Assembly (NCBI RefSeq): GCF_003121625.1
Contig: NZ_QDDJ01000013.1
Coordinates: 99,691-163,690, forward strand
Direction of reading: 5' to 3'
Source of the DNA: Ornithinimicrobium cavernae
GTDB lineage: Bacteria; Actinomycetota; Actinomycetes; Actinomycetales; Dermatophilaceae
DNA: 64,000 bases
Shown here: in pieces, positions 39,060-47,223 of the stretch
Layout of the letters: every line of letters begins with the position of its first letter
Position numbering within the stretch: the first letter of the stretch is position 1
Notes under the pieces: model-generated
The model's database searches: none
The model's input: the letters and a program-made list of their open reading frames with translations, nothing else
What the model was told of the DNA's origin: nothing
Program-made: the position numbers and the translations under genes

Positions 39060-40493
39060 TGCGCCAGTGGCCACCCGGAGTGTGACCGACCGGCCTTCTT
39101 CGTCGACACCTATGGCGTCCACGGACTCGTCAAGAATCTGCCCGGCCACGCGGCGGGCGACCTCGGGGTGGTCGGCGGCCAGCAGACCGGCAGCGAAGAC
39201 CAGGTATGCCGTGTCGACCGCCGGGCGGGCATCCTCCGGTGGGCGCCACCCGCCGCCGTGGTCGGCCAGGACCGCGCGGAGCACCGCGTCCGCGCCGCCC
39301 TCTTGCGCGTGCCGCAGCACGCCTCCGGACCCGAGCAGGTGTCCCACATTGTGCAGTGGCCGCGGGGCACCTCCCGGGTGCGCCGGTCGCCCGTGTCGCC
39401 GGGCGGCGGTCGTCGCGGCCAGCCGGGCCAGCTCCAGGTCCAGCTGCTGCTCGGCCGCGGCCCGCGCGGGGTCGCCCTCACCGGGCAGGGACGCCGGTCG
39501 CTCGTGCACCCGGAGCACCCACTCGGTGAGCGCCGCCCGCTGCTGCGGCGGGAGCGCCTCCACCTCGGCCGCCTCGAGGATCCCCGGCGCGTTCCACCGC
39601 ATGCCCAGGTCGCCCTCGACCGTGCGCGCGTGCCAGAGCGGAGCCACCACCTCCTTGCGCAGGCTCGCGTCCTCGCCCTCCGGTGTGATGACCGAGTAGA
39701 CGTCGGTCGTGGCACCGCCGACATCGACCACCATGACGTCGCTGCCGCTGGCGTCGGCGAGCGTCTCGACCCCGGTGAGCACGGCGTCCGGGGTGGCGGC
39801 CCGGACCAGGGAGCCGAACAGGGGACCCTTCGAGAGTCGCTTGCCACCGATGACGTGCTCGAGGAACACCTCACGGATCGCGAAGCGCGCCGAGGCCGGC
39901 TCCACCACCCCGATGCGGGGCAGCACGTTGTCGGCGAGCACGAAGGCCCGGCCGGTCCGCTCCAGCTCGGCCACGACCGCCTCCCGGGCCTCCCGGTTGC
40001 CGGCCACCACGATGGGCGCGCCCACGCGCGAGCTCGCCAGGCGCCGCGCATTGTGCAGGAGCACCTCGGCGTTGCCGCCGTCGGTGCCGCCCACCAGCAG
40101 GACGATGTCGGGGCGGTCGGCGCGCAGGGCCGCGACGTCGGCGGTGCGCAGGGCACCCGCGGCGACGTGCACCACCTTGGCGCCGGCGCTCAGGCCGACC
40201 CGGTGCCCGGCCTCGGCGGTGACCTGTCGCTCGTAGCCGACGACCGCCAGGCGCAGCCCGCCACCCGCGCTGGAACAGAGCAGGACCCGCTCCCGCTCCG
40301 TCAGGTCCGGCACGTCGTGCCCGGCCGCCTCGAAGCCCTCGGCGAGCGTGCGCACCCCGGTGAGCACGTCCCGGTCCAGGGTCGTGGGCGTCGCGGCTCT
40401 GGCGCGGAGCTCACCGTCGGGGCCGAGCAGCGCAGCCTTGGTGAAGGTCGAGCCGACGTCGACGCAGAGCAGGGTCAGTCCAGCAGTTGCCAC
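39036..40493 (-). CDS. MutL (glutamate mutase L/GlmL) family ASKHA ATPase
   Basis: This is a 485-residue protein of the GlmL/MutL family, not the DNA-repair MutL. The actin-like ATPase motifs are clear: LLCVDVGSTFTKAALL (phosphate 1), DIVLLVGGTDGGNAE, and VMVVDVGGATTDVYSV (phosphate 2). Family members usually sit beside B12-dependent carbon-skeleton or amino mutases and are thought to act as partner chaperones or reactivators. No mutase gene is visible here, so it is an orphan in this window. The GTG start at 40493 overlaps the preceding small membrane gene by 19 bases. Confidence 0.85.
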   Translation of the reverse strand: MATAGLTLLCVDVGSTFTKAALLGPDGELRARAATPTTLDRDVLTGVRTLAEGFEAAGHDVPDLTERERVLLCSSAGGGLRLAVVGYERQVTAEAGHRVGLSAGAKVVHVAAGALRTADVAALRADRPDIVLLVGGTDGGNAEVLLHNARRLASSRVGAPIVVAGNREAREAVVAELERTGRAFVLADNVLPRIGVVEPASARFAIREVFLEHVIGGKRLSKGPLFGSLVRAATPDAVLTGVETLADASGSDVMVVDVGGATTDVYSVITPEGEDASLRKEVVAPLWHARTVEGDLGMRWNAPGILEAAEVEALPPQQRAALTEWVLRVHERPASLPGEGDPARAAAEQQLDLELARLAATTAARRHGRPAHPGGAPRPLHNVGHLLGSGGVLRHAQEGGADAVLRAVLADHGGGWRPPEDARPAVDTAYLVFAAGLLAADHPEVARRVAGQILDESVDAIGVDEEGRSVTLRVATGASIGLAEG

Positions 40494-40765
40494 ACGGCCA
40501 TGATGACAAGGAGCGCGGCACCGACGGCCATCAGGACCAGGCCACCCAGGATCTTGGGGCGCGCGGCCGCGGGGTCGGGGCCCGGGCCCTCGACCCCGAA
40601 CCCGATCTCGGTGCCGATGTCCAGCGTGCCCGGAGGGCCACCGAAGCCACCCCTCGTGCCGATCTCGGACCGGACCCGGTCCCGCTCGCGGCGGCCCCAG
40701 AGGAACAGTCCCGCACCGAGGAGGATCAACAGCACCGGCAGCCCGAACCGCAGCGCAACGTCCAT
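40475..40765 (-). CDS. Small two-span membrane protein
   Basis: This is a 96-residue protein. One membrane span lies at the N-terminus ([18 protein letters not shown]) and one at the C-terminus ([21 protein letters not shown]), joined by a Gly/Pro-rich loop of about 40 residues. The ATG at 40765 gives a normal short N-terminus, and open frame continues further upstream. Overlap with the MutL-like gene implies co-translation. No family is recognised, and no function is assigned. Confidence 0.65.
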   Translation of the reverse strand: MDVALRFGLPVLLILLGAGLFLWGRRERDRVRSEIGTRGGFGGPPGTLDIGTEIGFGVEGPGPDPAAARPKILGGLVLMAVGAALLVIMAVWQLLD

Positions 40766-40926
40766 GGGGGAAACCTGCCACAGGCACAGGTGCGCCGCCA
40801 CCGCGACGGGAGTGTCCGGCATACGGGGTCCATCACGCCGGGACCCACCGGCACGCGCACCTCGACCACCGTCCGGGCCCGGTGGCCGAGGGTGTTCGCG
40901 AGTCGCGCTCGGCGCATACTGGGGGC

Positions 40927-41616
40927 ATGCGCACCTCCCGTCCCGAGATCCCTGGTCCGCCGCTGCCCGGTCGCCCCGAGGCGCTCCCCGACGTCCCGGT
41001 GACGCACGAGGTCCTGGGCACGCCGCTGCACGGTCCGTGGGGTGAGCACGCCGAGATCCTCTATGTCGCGATGGGCTGTTTCTGGGGTGCCGAGCGCATC
41101 TTCTGGCAGCTGCCGGGCGTGCTCACGACCGCCGCGGGCTACATGGGCGGAGTCACGCCGAACCCGACCTATGAGGAGGTCTGCTCCGGCCGCACCGGGC
41201 ACGCCGAGGCGGTGCTGGTGGCCTACGACCGCTCGCAGACCGACCCGGAGACCCTGCTCAAGGCGTTCTGGGAGAACCACGACCCCACGACCCAGGACCG
41301 GCAGGGCAACGACCGCGGCACGCAGTACCGCTCGGCGATCTACTGGACCAGCCAGGAGCAGGAGCAGGCCTCGCTGGCCACCCACGACGCGTTCCAGCAG
41401 GTGCTCACGGACAACGGCTACGGCGACATCTCGACCGAGCTCGCGCCGGCCTCGGAGGTCGGCCCGTTCTACTACGCCGAGGGGTTCCACCAGCAGTACC
41501 TGCACAAGAACCCGATGGGCTACTGCAACCACGGCCCGAACGGCCTGACCTGCCCGGTGGGGCTCGTGCGCCAGGACCAGCTGCCCAGCCAGGAGTCGGT
41601 GCTCGGCCGGGAGTGA
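40927..41616 (+). CDS. msrA: Peptide-methionine (S)-S-oxide reductase
   Basis: This enzyme repairs oxidised methionine in proteins. It has 229 residues, with an N-terminal extension of about 45 residues before the core, as in other actinobacteria. The catalytic motif is [13 protein letters not shown], with the nucleophilic Cys. [44 protein letters not shown] and the C-terminal Cys residues ([12 protein letters not shown]), which can act in recycling, are all present. The following kinase-like gene starts inside its stop (GTGA), so the two are co-translated. Confidence 0.96.
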   Translation: MRTSRPEIPGPPLPGRPEALPDVPVTHEVLGTPLHGPWGEHAEILYVAMGCFWGAERIFWQLPGVLTTAAGYMGGVTPNPTYEEVCSGRTGHAEAVLVAYDRSQTDPETLLKAFWENHDPTTQDRQGNDRGTQYRSAIYWTSQEQEQASLATHDAFQQVLTDNGYGDISTELAPASEVGPFYYAEGFHQQYLHKNPMGYCNHGPNGLTCPVGLVRQDQLPSQESVLGRE

Positions 41617-42161
41617 GCCTCGGCGGGGAGTCGGCGGAGGTGGGGTCGGGCAGCACGGCACCGGCCCACCCCGGTCGTGTCATCTTCATGTGCGGGCCCG
41701 CCGGCTCAGGCAAGTCGACGGTCGCGCGCCGGCTCGAGCGGGAGGGCCTGGTGCGGCTGTCCTTCGATGAGGAGGCGTGGTCCCGCGGGATCCGGACGAT
41801 GCCGTTGCCGGACCGGACCCGTCAGGACATCGAGGCCCACCTGCGGCGGCGGCTCACGGACCTCGTGGCGCAGGGCACTGACGTCGTCCTGGACTTCTCC
41901 TTCTGGTCGCGGGCGATGCGCGAGGACTACCGCGCACTGCTGCGCCCGCTCGGTGTCGAGCCGGAGACGATCTACCTCGCGACCGACCGGGGCACGTGCC
42001 TGAGCCGGGTGCGGGCCCGCGGGGTCGACCACGCCGACGACTTCAGGCTGTCCGAGGACGTGGCCGCCGCCTACTTCGACCACTTCGAGGTGCCGGTGCC
42101 CGCGGAGGGGCCACTCACGGTGCTGCACGGTGACGACCACACGCTGACGATCGACAAGTGA
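41613..42161 (+). CDS. P-loop kinase-like AAA_33/zeta-type protein
   Basis: This is a 182-residue protein of the P-loop kinase fold. [20 protein letters not shown] is a perfect Walker [16 protein letters not shown] carries an acidic switch position, and [20 protein letters not shown] resembles the family's DxS/W strand. Such small ATPases resemble zeta-toxin, aminoglycoside or shikimate kinase-like groups; the substrate is unknown. It overlaps msrA by 4 bases. The first 20 residues are Gly/Ser-rich and probably disordered. Confidence 0.8.
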   Translation: MSLGGESAEVGSGSTAPAHPGRVIFMCGPAGSGKSTVARRLEREGLVRLSFDEEAWSRGIRTMPLPDRTRQDIEAHLRRRLTDLVAQGTDVVLDFSFWSRAMREDYRALLRPLGVEPETIYLATDRGTCLSRVRARGVDHADDFRLSEDVAAAYFDHFEVPVPAEGPLTVLHGDDHTLTIDK

Positions 42162-42167
42162 GACCAG

Positions 42168-42204
42168 GGCCCCCGTGATGCACCGGGTCCGGTCACCCGG
42201 GCCC
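42168..42204. terminator. Possible convergent terminator before hrpB
   Basis: CCGGGT/ACCCGG (42183-42188 with 42195-42200), nested in a GGGCCC pair (42168-42173 with 42199-42204), can form alternative stems in the 69-base gap between two convergent genes. It is weak evidence only. Confidence 0.35.
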
Positions 42205-42230
42205 CGAGTGTGCCACCGGTGCTGGCCGTC

Positions 42231-44852
42231 TCAGCGTCGGCTCCGGGCGCGGGCGGTGGCTGGTGCCGTCCACGGGTCCTCCGGCCAGGGGTGCCGGGGA
42301 TAGCGTCCCCGCATCTCAGCCCTGACCTGCGCGTAGGGGCCCGACCAGAACGAGGCGAGGTCGTCGGTGACCGCGAGCGGCCGCCCGGCCGGTGAGAGCA
42401 GGTGGAAGAGGACCGGCACCCCGGCCACCTGCGGTGTCTCCGCCCAGCCGAAGCACTCCTGCAGCTTCACCGCCACCACGGGCCGGCCGTCGGCATCGCC
42501 CACCTCCGGGTAGTCGATGCGCACGTCACGTCCGCTCGGGACCCCCAGTCGCTCCGGTGCGAGCTCGCCCAGCCGGCCCGCCTCGGGCCAGGGCAGCAGC
42601 CTGCGCAGCGGGTCGTGCAGGTCGATCCGGTCCGCGCGCCCACCGCCGGCGAGCGCGTCGACCTCGGGGCCCAGCCAGTCCGGCCACCGCGCGACGAGGG
42701 CGGTGTCCGAGACGTCCGGCCACGGTGCCCCGTGGAGGCGGTGCAGCAGAGCCAGGCGCCGGCGCAGTCCCGCCGCTGCCGGCGACCAGGTGAAGATCCC
42801 CAACCCGTGGGTCGCGAGCGCCGACTCCACCGCCCGGCGGGCGTCCTCCGGGCCGGGAGGGACTGCGACTGACGAGAGCTCGATCGCGCCGAGGGCCCGG
42901 ACCCGCCGGGCGGTCACCCGGTGGTCGCGGAAGGTCGCCGAGGTGCGGTCGGTGAGCAGTGCTGCCGCGGCGAGCTCCGCGACCTCCGGGTCGAGCGGCG
43001 CAGCGGCACGGATCACCGCACCGGTCCCGGCAGCCACCCGCCCCTGCGCCCGGGCGACCTCGGCGACGGCGAGCCACTCGTGACCGTGCAGGCTGCCCGG
43101 CGGGAGCGCGGCCCGGGTGCCCGAGGCGAGGAGATAGACCTCGCCCACGCGGCGCGCGACCCGGTCCGGGTGTGCAAGGGCGACGACCAGTCCCGTGGCA
43201 CCGGCGGCGGATGTGCTGAGGCCGACCCGTGTCCCGGACCTGGTCTCGGGTGACCCGGACCCGGTCCCGGCGGGAGACCCCGGAGCAGCACGGTCTGTCC
43301 CGGACCTGTTCGTATGCCGTTCGGCCAGGTCGCGCAGGCGCCGCACCTCGTCCTTCCAGCGGCTCGCTCCCGGTGCCGTGCCGCGTCGCAGGGCGCGCAG
43401 GAGTGCGCCCAGGTCGGCGCCCTCGGGCCGGTGGTCGTCGGCCAGCGCGGCCACCACCTCGGCTGCGGTGCGGCTGCCGACCAGCTCAGCCCCGTCGAGC
43501 AGCGCCCGGGCCAGGCGTGGGTCGGCGGGCACCCCGGCGAGGCGGCGACCCAGGTCGGTGGCACGTCCCTCCCCGTCGACGGCACCGAGACGGCGCAGCA
43601 CACTCTCGGCGTCGCGGACCGCGGCGGGCGGGGGCGGGTCGGGCAGGGCGAGACCCTCGCCGCGGGGCGCGCCCCAGCAGGCCAGGGTCAGCGCGGCTCC
43701 GACCAGGTCGGCCACCGCGATCTCCGGCGTGACGTGGGCAGGCATCGCGGCAAAGGTCGTCTCGTCGTAGCAACGGACCGCGAGCCCGGGTCCCTGACGG
43801 GCCGCCCGGCCGGCACGCTGGATCGCGGCGTCCCGGGACGTCGCCACCGTCACCAGACCGGACATGTCGCGGGCGGCGTCACGGCGAGGCACTCGCGCCA
43901 GGCCCGCATCGACCACGACGCGGACGCCGGGCACGGTCAGGGACGACTCGGCCAGGGCGGTCGACACGACGATGCGCGGAGGGTCACCCGGGCCGGGACC
44001 GCCGGTCACCCGGTCCTGCGACCGCGGGTCGAGCCGCCCGTGGAGCTCCAGGACCTCGGCCGTCGGCACGAGGTGGCGCAACCGTCGGGCGACGCGGTCG
44101 ACCTCGCGGACACCGGGGAGGAAGACGAGGGCGTCGGGGGGCGTGGTCAGCCCGAGGGTGGTTGTCCCAGCTGCGAACGCGTCGGCGGCGACGCCGGCCA
44201 CGTGGTCGAGGAAGACGTCTGCCACTCCCCTGGCGTCGGTGCGCGGGCCCGGCGGCGGAACCCACCTCAGCTCGAGCGGGTGCAGGGCCGAGGGACAGGC
44301 GATGACGGGCACGCTGCCCAGCTCCGCGTCGCCGAGCAGCGCGGCAAAGCGCGGGGCGTCCAGGGTCGCCGACATCGCCACCAGCACGAGGTCCTCGCGC
44401 AGGCTGCGGACCTCGGCGAGCATCCCCACGAGGAGGTCGGTCTCCAGGGACCGCTCGTGGACCTCGTCGAGCACGACCGCGTCGGTGCCGGGCAGGTCCG
44501 GGTCGGACAGCAGCCGGCGCAGCAGGACCCCCGGCGTGCAGAACTCGACACGCGTCGACGCGGCCACGGCCCGTTCGCCGCGCACCGTGAACCCGGCGAA
44601 CCCTCCGAGCCGGGTGCCGGTGACCGTGGCCAGGCGCCGTGCCGCCGCGCGGGCGGCGACCCGCCTCGGCTGGACCACGACGACCCGGCCCGTCACCAGG
44701 TCCGCGAGAGCCGGCGGTGCGAGCGTCGTCTTGCCGGTCCCCGGCGGCGCCTGGACGACGGCGGCGCCCCGCTCCCGGACCGCCTCCCGCAGGTCGGTGA
44801 GCGACGCAGCGAACGGCAGCCCCTCACCGATCCGGCGCAGGTCGGCACTCAC
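42231..44852 (-). CDS. hrpB: ATP-dependent helicase HrpB
   Basis: This is a DEAH-box RNA-helicase-like protein of about 873 residues. Motif I is APPGTGKTTLAPP, motif II DEVHERSLETDLLVG, and motif III SATLD. The helicase C-domain carries VDAGLARVPRRDAARDMSGL and QRAGRAARQGPG. The HrpB-specific C-terminal domain ends with FWSGPYAQVRAEMRGRYPRHPW, the family signature. The GTG at 44852 begins before the conserved RRIGEGLPF; a GTG at 44876 is an alternative. The biological role of HrpB is poorly known. Its upstream gap holds 33-bp repeats. Confidence 0.93.
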   Translation of the reverse strand: MSADLRRIGEGLPFAASLTDLREAVRERGAAVVQAPPGTGKTTLAPPALADLVTGRVVVVQPRRVAARAAARRLATVTGTRLGGFAGFTVRGERAVAASTRVEFCTPGVLLRRLLSDPDLPGTDAVVLDEVHERSLETDLLVGMLAEVRSLREDLVLVAMSATLDAPRFAALLGDAELGSVPVIACPSALHPLELRWVPPPGPRTDARGVADVFLDHVAGVAADAFAAGTTTLGLTTPPDALVFLPGVREVDRVARRLRHLVPTAEVLELHGRLDPRSQDRVTGGPGPGDPPRIVVSTALAESSLTVPGVRVVVDAGLARVPRRDAARDMSGLVTVATSRDAAIQRAGRAARQGPGLAVRCYDETTFAAMPAHVTPEIAVADLVGAALTLACWGAPRGEGLALPDPPPPAAVRDAESVLRRLGAVDGEGRATDLGRRLAGVPADPRLARALLDGAELVGSRTAAEVVAALADDHRPEGADLGALLRALRRGTAPGASRWKDEVRRLRDLAERHTNRSGTDRAAPGSPAGTGSGSPETRSGTRVGLSTSAAGATGLVVALAHPDRVARRVGEVYLLASGTRAALPPGSLHGHEWLAVAEVARAQGRVAAGTGAVIRAAAPLDPEVAELAAAALLTDRTSATFRDHRVTARRVRALGAIELSSVAVPPGPEDARRAVESALATHGLGIFTWSPAAAGLRRRLALLHRLHGAPWPDVSDTALVARWPDWLGPEVDALAGGGRADRIDLHDPLRRLLPWPEAGRLGELAPERLGVPSGRDVRIDYPEVGDADGRPVVAVKLQECFGWAETPQVAGVPVLFHLLSPAGRPLAVTDDLASFWSGPYAQVRAEMRGRYPRHPWPEDPWTAPATARARSRR

Positions 44853-44902
44853 CCACTCCACCAGCCCATCGGTCACAGTGTGCCAGGGCCGCCCCGCACC
44901 CA

Positions 44903-44985
44903 CCCGACAGCACGGCGTGCGGGGCCGCCCGGCGGCACGGCGTGCGGGGCCCCCCGACAGCACGGCATGCGGGGCCGCCCGGCGG
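44903..44985. repeat. Two 33-bp direct repeats with a partial copy between
   Basis: A 33-bp unit beginning CCCGACAGCACGGCGTGCGG (44903-44935) recurs at 44953-44985 with one change, and the middle portion recurs a third time at 44936-44952. The units contain GC-rich self-complementary stretches. They lie in the divergent gap between hrpB and terC, upstream of the riboswitch. Confidence 0.75.
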
Positions 44986-45032
44986 ATGTGCGTTCGGGTC
45001 CGCGGCGTCGGCTCGGGTATCCTCGGGGCAGC

Positions 45033-45140
45033 GAGAGGGAGTATCCCGACACACCGCGATCGTCACTACGGAGCCACGGCTCCCGGTCGCGGCGGCGTAC
45101 ACACGGTGCGTGGGAGAGACGTTCGTGCCCGACGTCCCTC
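45033..45140 (+). promoter_or_regulatory. yybP-ykoY (manganese) riboswitch of terC
   Basis: The leader has the hallmarks of the yybP-ykoY class. A GAGGGAGTA segment forms the first conserved loop, and CGATCGTCACTACG is followed by a GAGCC/GGCTC hairpin and CCGGTC, matching the second conserved loop and its stem. A 3' strand TCCCTC at 45135-45140 pairs with GAGGGA. A TATCCT -10-like box lies at 45018. These riboswitches bind Mn2+ and usually switch on TerC-like exporters. Assignment is by eye against the known consensus. Confidence 0.75.
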
Positions 45141-45157
45141 CACCGGAAAGCTCCTTC

Positions 45158-46138
45158 GTGACTGCCTACCAGATCTTTGAGATCGCCTCGCTCTCGATCC
45201 TCCTGCTCATCCTCGCCCTGGACCTGCTGCTCGTCGTCCGCCGCCCGCACGTGCCCTCGATGCGCGAGTCCTCGCTCTGGGTGGCGTTCTACGTCTCCCT
45301 CGCCCTGGTCTTTGCCGGCATCCTGTTCTTCGTGGCGGGAGGCAGGCACAGCGGGGACTTCCTGACCGGTTGGTTGCTGGAGTACTCCCTCTCGATCGAC
45401 AACCTGTTCGTCTTCGTCATCCTGATCGCGCGCTTCGGCGTGCCCCGCGTGCTGCAGCAGCGGGTGCTGATGGCGGGCATCATCATCGCGATCGTGCTGC
45501 GCGGTATCTTCATCCTGCTCGGTGTGCAGCTCATCGAGAACCTGTCCTGGATCTTCTATCTCTTCGCGGCGTGGCTGATCTATGCGGCGTGGCGACAGGC
45601 CTTCGGGCCCGACGAGGACGAGGGTCTGCAGGACAATGCCCTGGTGCGCCTGCTCCGTCGGCGGGTGAACCTCACCGACGACTGGCACGGTGGCCGGGTC
45701 CGGGTGCAGGAGAGCGGGATGCGCGCCTTCACGCCGATGCTGCTCGTGCTCATCGCGCTCGGCACCACCGACCTGCTGTTCGCCGTCGACTCCATCCCCG
45801 CCATCTTCTCGGTGACGCAGGACCCGTTCCTGGTGTTCGCGTGCAACATCTTCGCTCTCATGGGGCTGCGTCAGCTCTACTTCATGCTCGGCGGCCTGCT
45901 CGATCGCCTCGTCTACCTGCACTACGGCATCGCGTTCCTGCTGGCGTTCATCGGCGTCAAGCTCACCCTGCACGCCCTCCACCACAACGAGCTGCCGTTC
46001 CTCAACGGCGGGGAGCCCCTCCTCTGGGTGCCGACCGTGCCGACCTGGCTCTCCCTGGTCGTCATCGTGCTCTCGATGGTCGTCGCCACGGTCACCTCGC
46101 TCGTCGCGAGGCGTGCCGCGGTCCCGGTCTCCCGCTGA
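45158..46138 (+). CDS. TerC/Alx-family membrane protein
   Basis: This is a 326-residue inner-membrane protein with about 9 spans. The TerC core is clear: LEYSLSIDNLFVFVILIARFGVP and LGTTDLLFAVDSIPAIFSVTQDPFLVFACNIFALMGLRQLY, split across two segments, with conserved Asp residues in membrane positions. Alx/TerC proteins export manganese. The Mn riboswitch upstream supports that role here. The start is a GTG at 45158 preceded by GGAAAG; the longer upstream frame would cover the riboswitch. It ends before 15-bp tandem repeats. Confidence 0.9.
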   Translation: MTAYQIFEIASLSILLLILALDLLLVVRRPHVPSMRESSLWVAFYVSLALVFAGILFFVAGGRHSGDFLTGWLLEYSLSIDNLFVFVILIARFGVPRVLQQRVLMAGIIIAIVLRGIFILLGVQLIENLSWIFYLFAAWLIYAAWRQAFGPDEDEGLQDNALVRLLRRRVNLTDDWHGGRVRVQESGMRAFTPMLLVLIALGTTDLLFAVDSIPAIFSVTQDPFLVFACNIFALMGLRQLYFMLGGLLDRLVYLHYGIAFLLAFIGVKLTLHALHHNELPFLNGGEPLLWVPTVPTWLSLVVIVLSMVVATVTSLVARRAAVPVSR

Positions 46139-46160
46139 GCACCCCGCTCGGTCCCCGCAC

Positions 46161-46220
46161 CGACCGGCGCCAGAGCGACCGGCGCCAGAGCGACCGGCGC
46201 CAGAGCGACCGGCGCCCCAG
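46161..46220. repeat. Four tandem 15-bp repeats after terC
   Basis: The unit CGACCGGCGCCAGAG occurs four times in a row (46161, 46176, 46191, 46206; the last varies), filling the gap between terC and the convergent gene. Each unit contains the self-complementary GGCGCC, so alternative stems can form. It may act as a terminator substitute. Confidence 0.85.
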
Positions 46221-46228
46221 CGCTCAGG

Positions 46229-47188
46229 TCAGGTGGCGTCGTGCCAACGCAACGCGCGCAGCGCGCGCAGCGTGTTCCACCGGCTCGGGGCGCCGTCACC
46301 GTCCTCCAGCTCGAAGTGGACGAGGCCGGGATGGGTGTTCTCCTGTAGCCAGGTGCCGTCCGGCTGTCGCCGGTCCCGCACGCGGTCCGCCGCGTCGGCC
46401 AGGCGTGGGTCCGGTGTGCCGCCCACCGCTCGGAAGTAGTCGAGCCCGCGCAGCACGTCGTAGTGCCACTGCGGCGGGAAGGAGAACCTCAGCCAGTCGG
46501 GATCGACCACAGCGCCCGTGCTCGCCCGGCGGTACAGTCCCCGGCTGAGCAGGTACTCCTCTCCTCGCTCTCGCGCGGGAGCGGCCGGTTGGACACCACC
46601 CGCACGCTCGTACTCCAGCAGCCCCTCCAGGACACAGAGGGTGGTGTGGAAGGAGGACCGGACCGAGCCGTTCTCCGCCTCGCAGTTCCAGCCACCGTCC
46701 GGGAGCTGCTCGGTCAGCAACCGGCTGACGACGCCCTCGACGTCCTGCCCGAAGTAGGCACCGAGCGCCACCGTGCCCCCGTTGATGCACGGCTCGACCT
46801 CTCCGTCGAAGAAGGGCTCACCTGCGTACTCCCAGTGGCAGTGGTCCCGGACCCCCTCCACCGCCGCCCGCACCGTCGGGTCGGCGGGGTCGACGCCGCA
46901 CTCGCGCAGCAGCCGCAGGGTCGGCAGGGTGGCGGTCCACGGCTGCCCCTCGGGGTCACCGACGGCCTGCCCCGGCGGCCGCCAGTCCCGGCTCGGGAAG
47001 CAGGCGCCGCCGGCCCACTGACCGTCCGCCTGCAGGTCGAGCAGACGCCTCCCCCAGCCGGTGCCTGCCACCAGGGCACGCTCCGCGGCCACCTCCTGCG
47101 CCGAGGCACCGGTCAGGTCCCGCAGCACCTGCCACCGGATCGCCGGGTCACCGGCCAACAACCAGCTCGTCACCTGATCCCGCGCCAT
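46229..47188 (-). CDS. Alpha/alpha-toroid (terpene cyclase/prenyltransferase-like) protein
   Basis: This is a 319-residue soluble protein. Helical repeats with QW-like motifs are seen (LPDGGWNCEAENGSVRSSFHTTL; QPDGTWLQENTHPG), which place it in the squalene cyclase/prenyltransferase toroid fold. The DxDD or DxxD catalytic motifs of true cyclases are not recognisable, so it may be a non-cyclase relative. The start at 47188 gives MARDQVTSWLLAGDPAIRWQVLRDL, the conserved N-terminus of an uncharacterised group common in high-GC bacteria. The carboxylase gene ends 35 bases upstream on the same strand. Confidence 0.7.
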   Translation of the reverse strand: MARDQVTSWLLAGDPAIRWQVLRDLTGASAQEVAAERALVAGTGWGRRLLDLQADGQWAGGACFPSRDWRPPGQAVGDPEGQPWTATLPTLRLLRECGVDPADPTVRAAVEGVRDHCHWEYAGEPFFDGEVEPCINGGTVALGAYFGQDVEGVVSRLLTEQLPDGGWNCEAENGSVRSSFHTTLCVLEGLLEYERAGGVQPAAPARERGEEYLLSRGLYRRASTGAVVDPDWLRFSFPPQWHYDVLRGLDYFRAVGGTPDPRLADAADRVRDRRQPDGTWLQENTHPGLVHFELEDGDGAPSRWNTLRALRALRWHDAT

Positions 47189-47223
47189 GTCGCCACGGTA
47201 GGGGCCATTGCGGACGAAAGGCG

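Noticed and set aside
39036..40493. DNA mismatch-repair MutL
   Set aside because: The motifs are ASKHA-type (DVGSTFTK, DVGGATTD), not GHKL ATPase.
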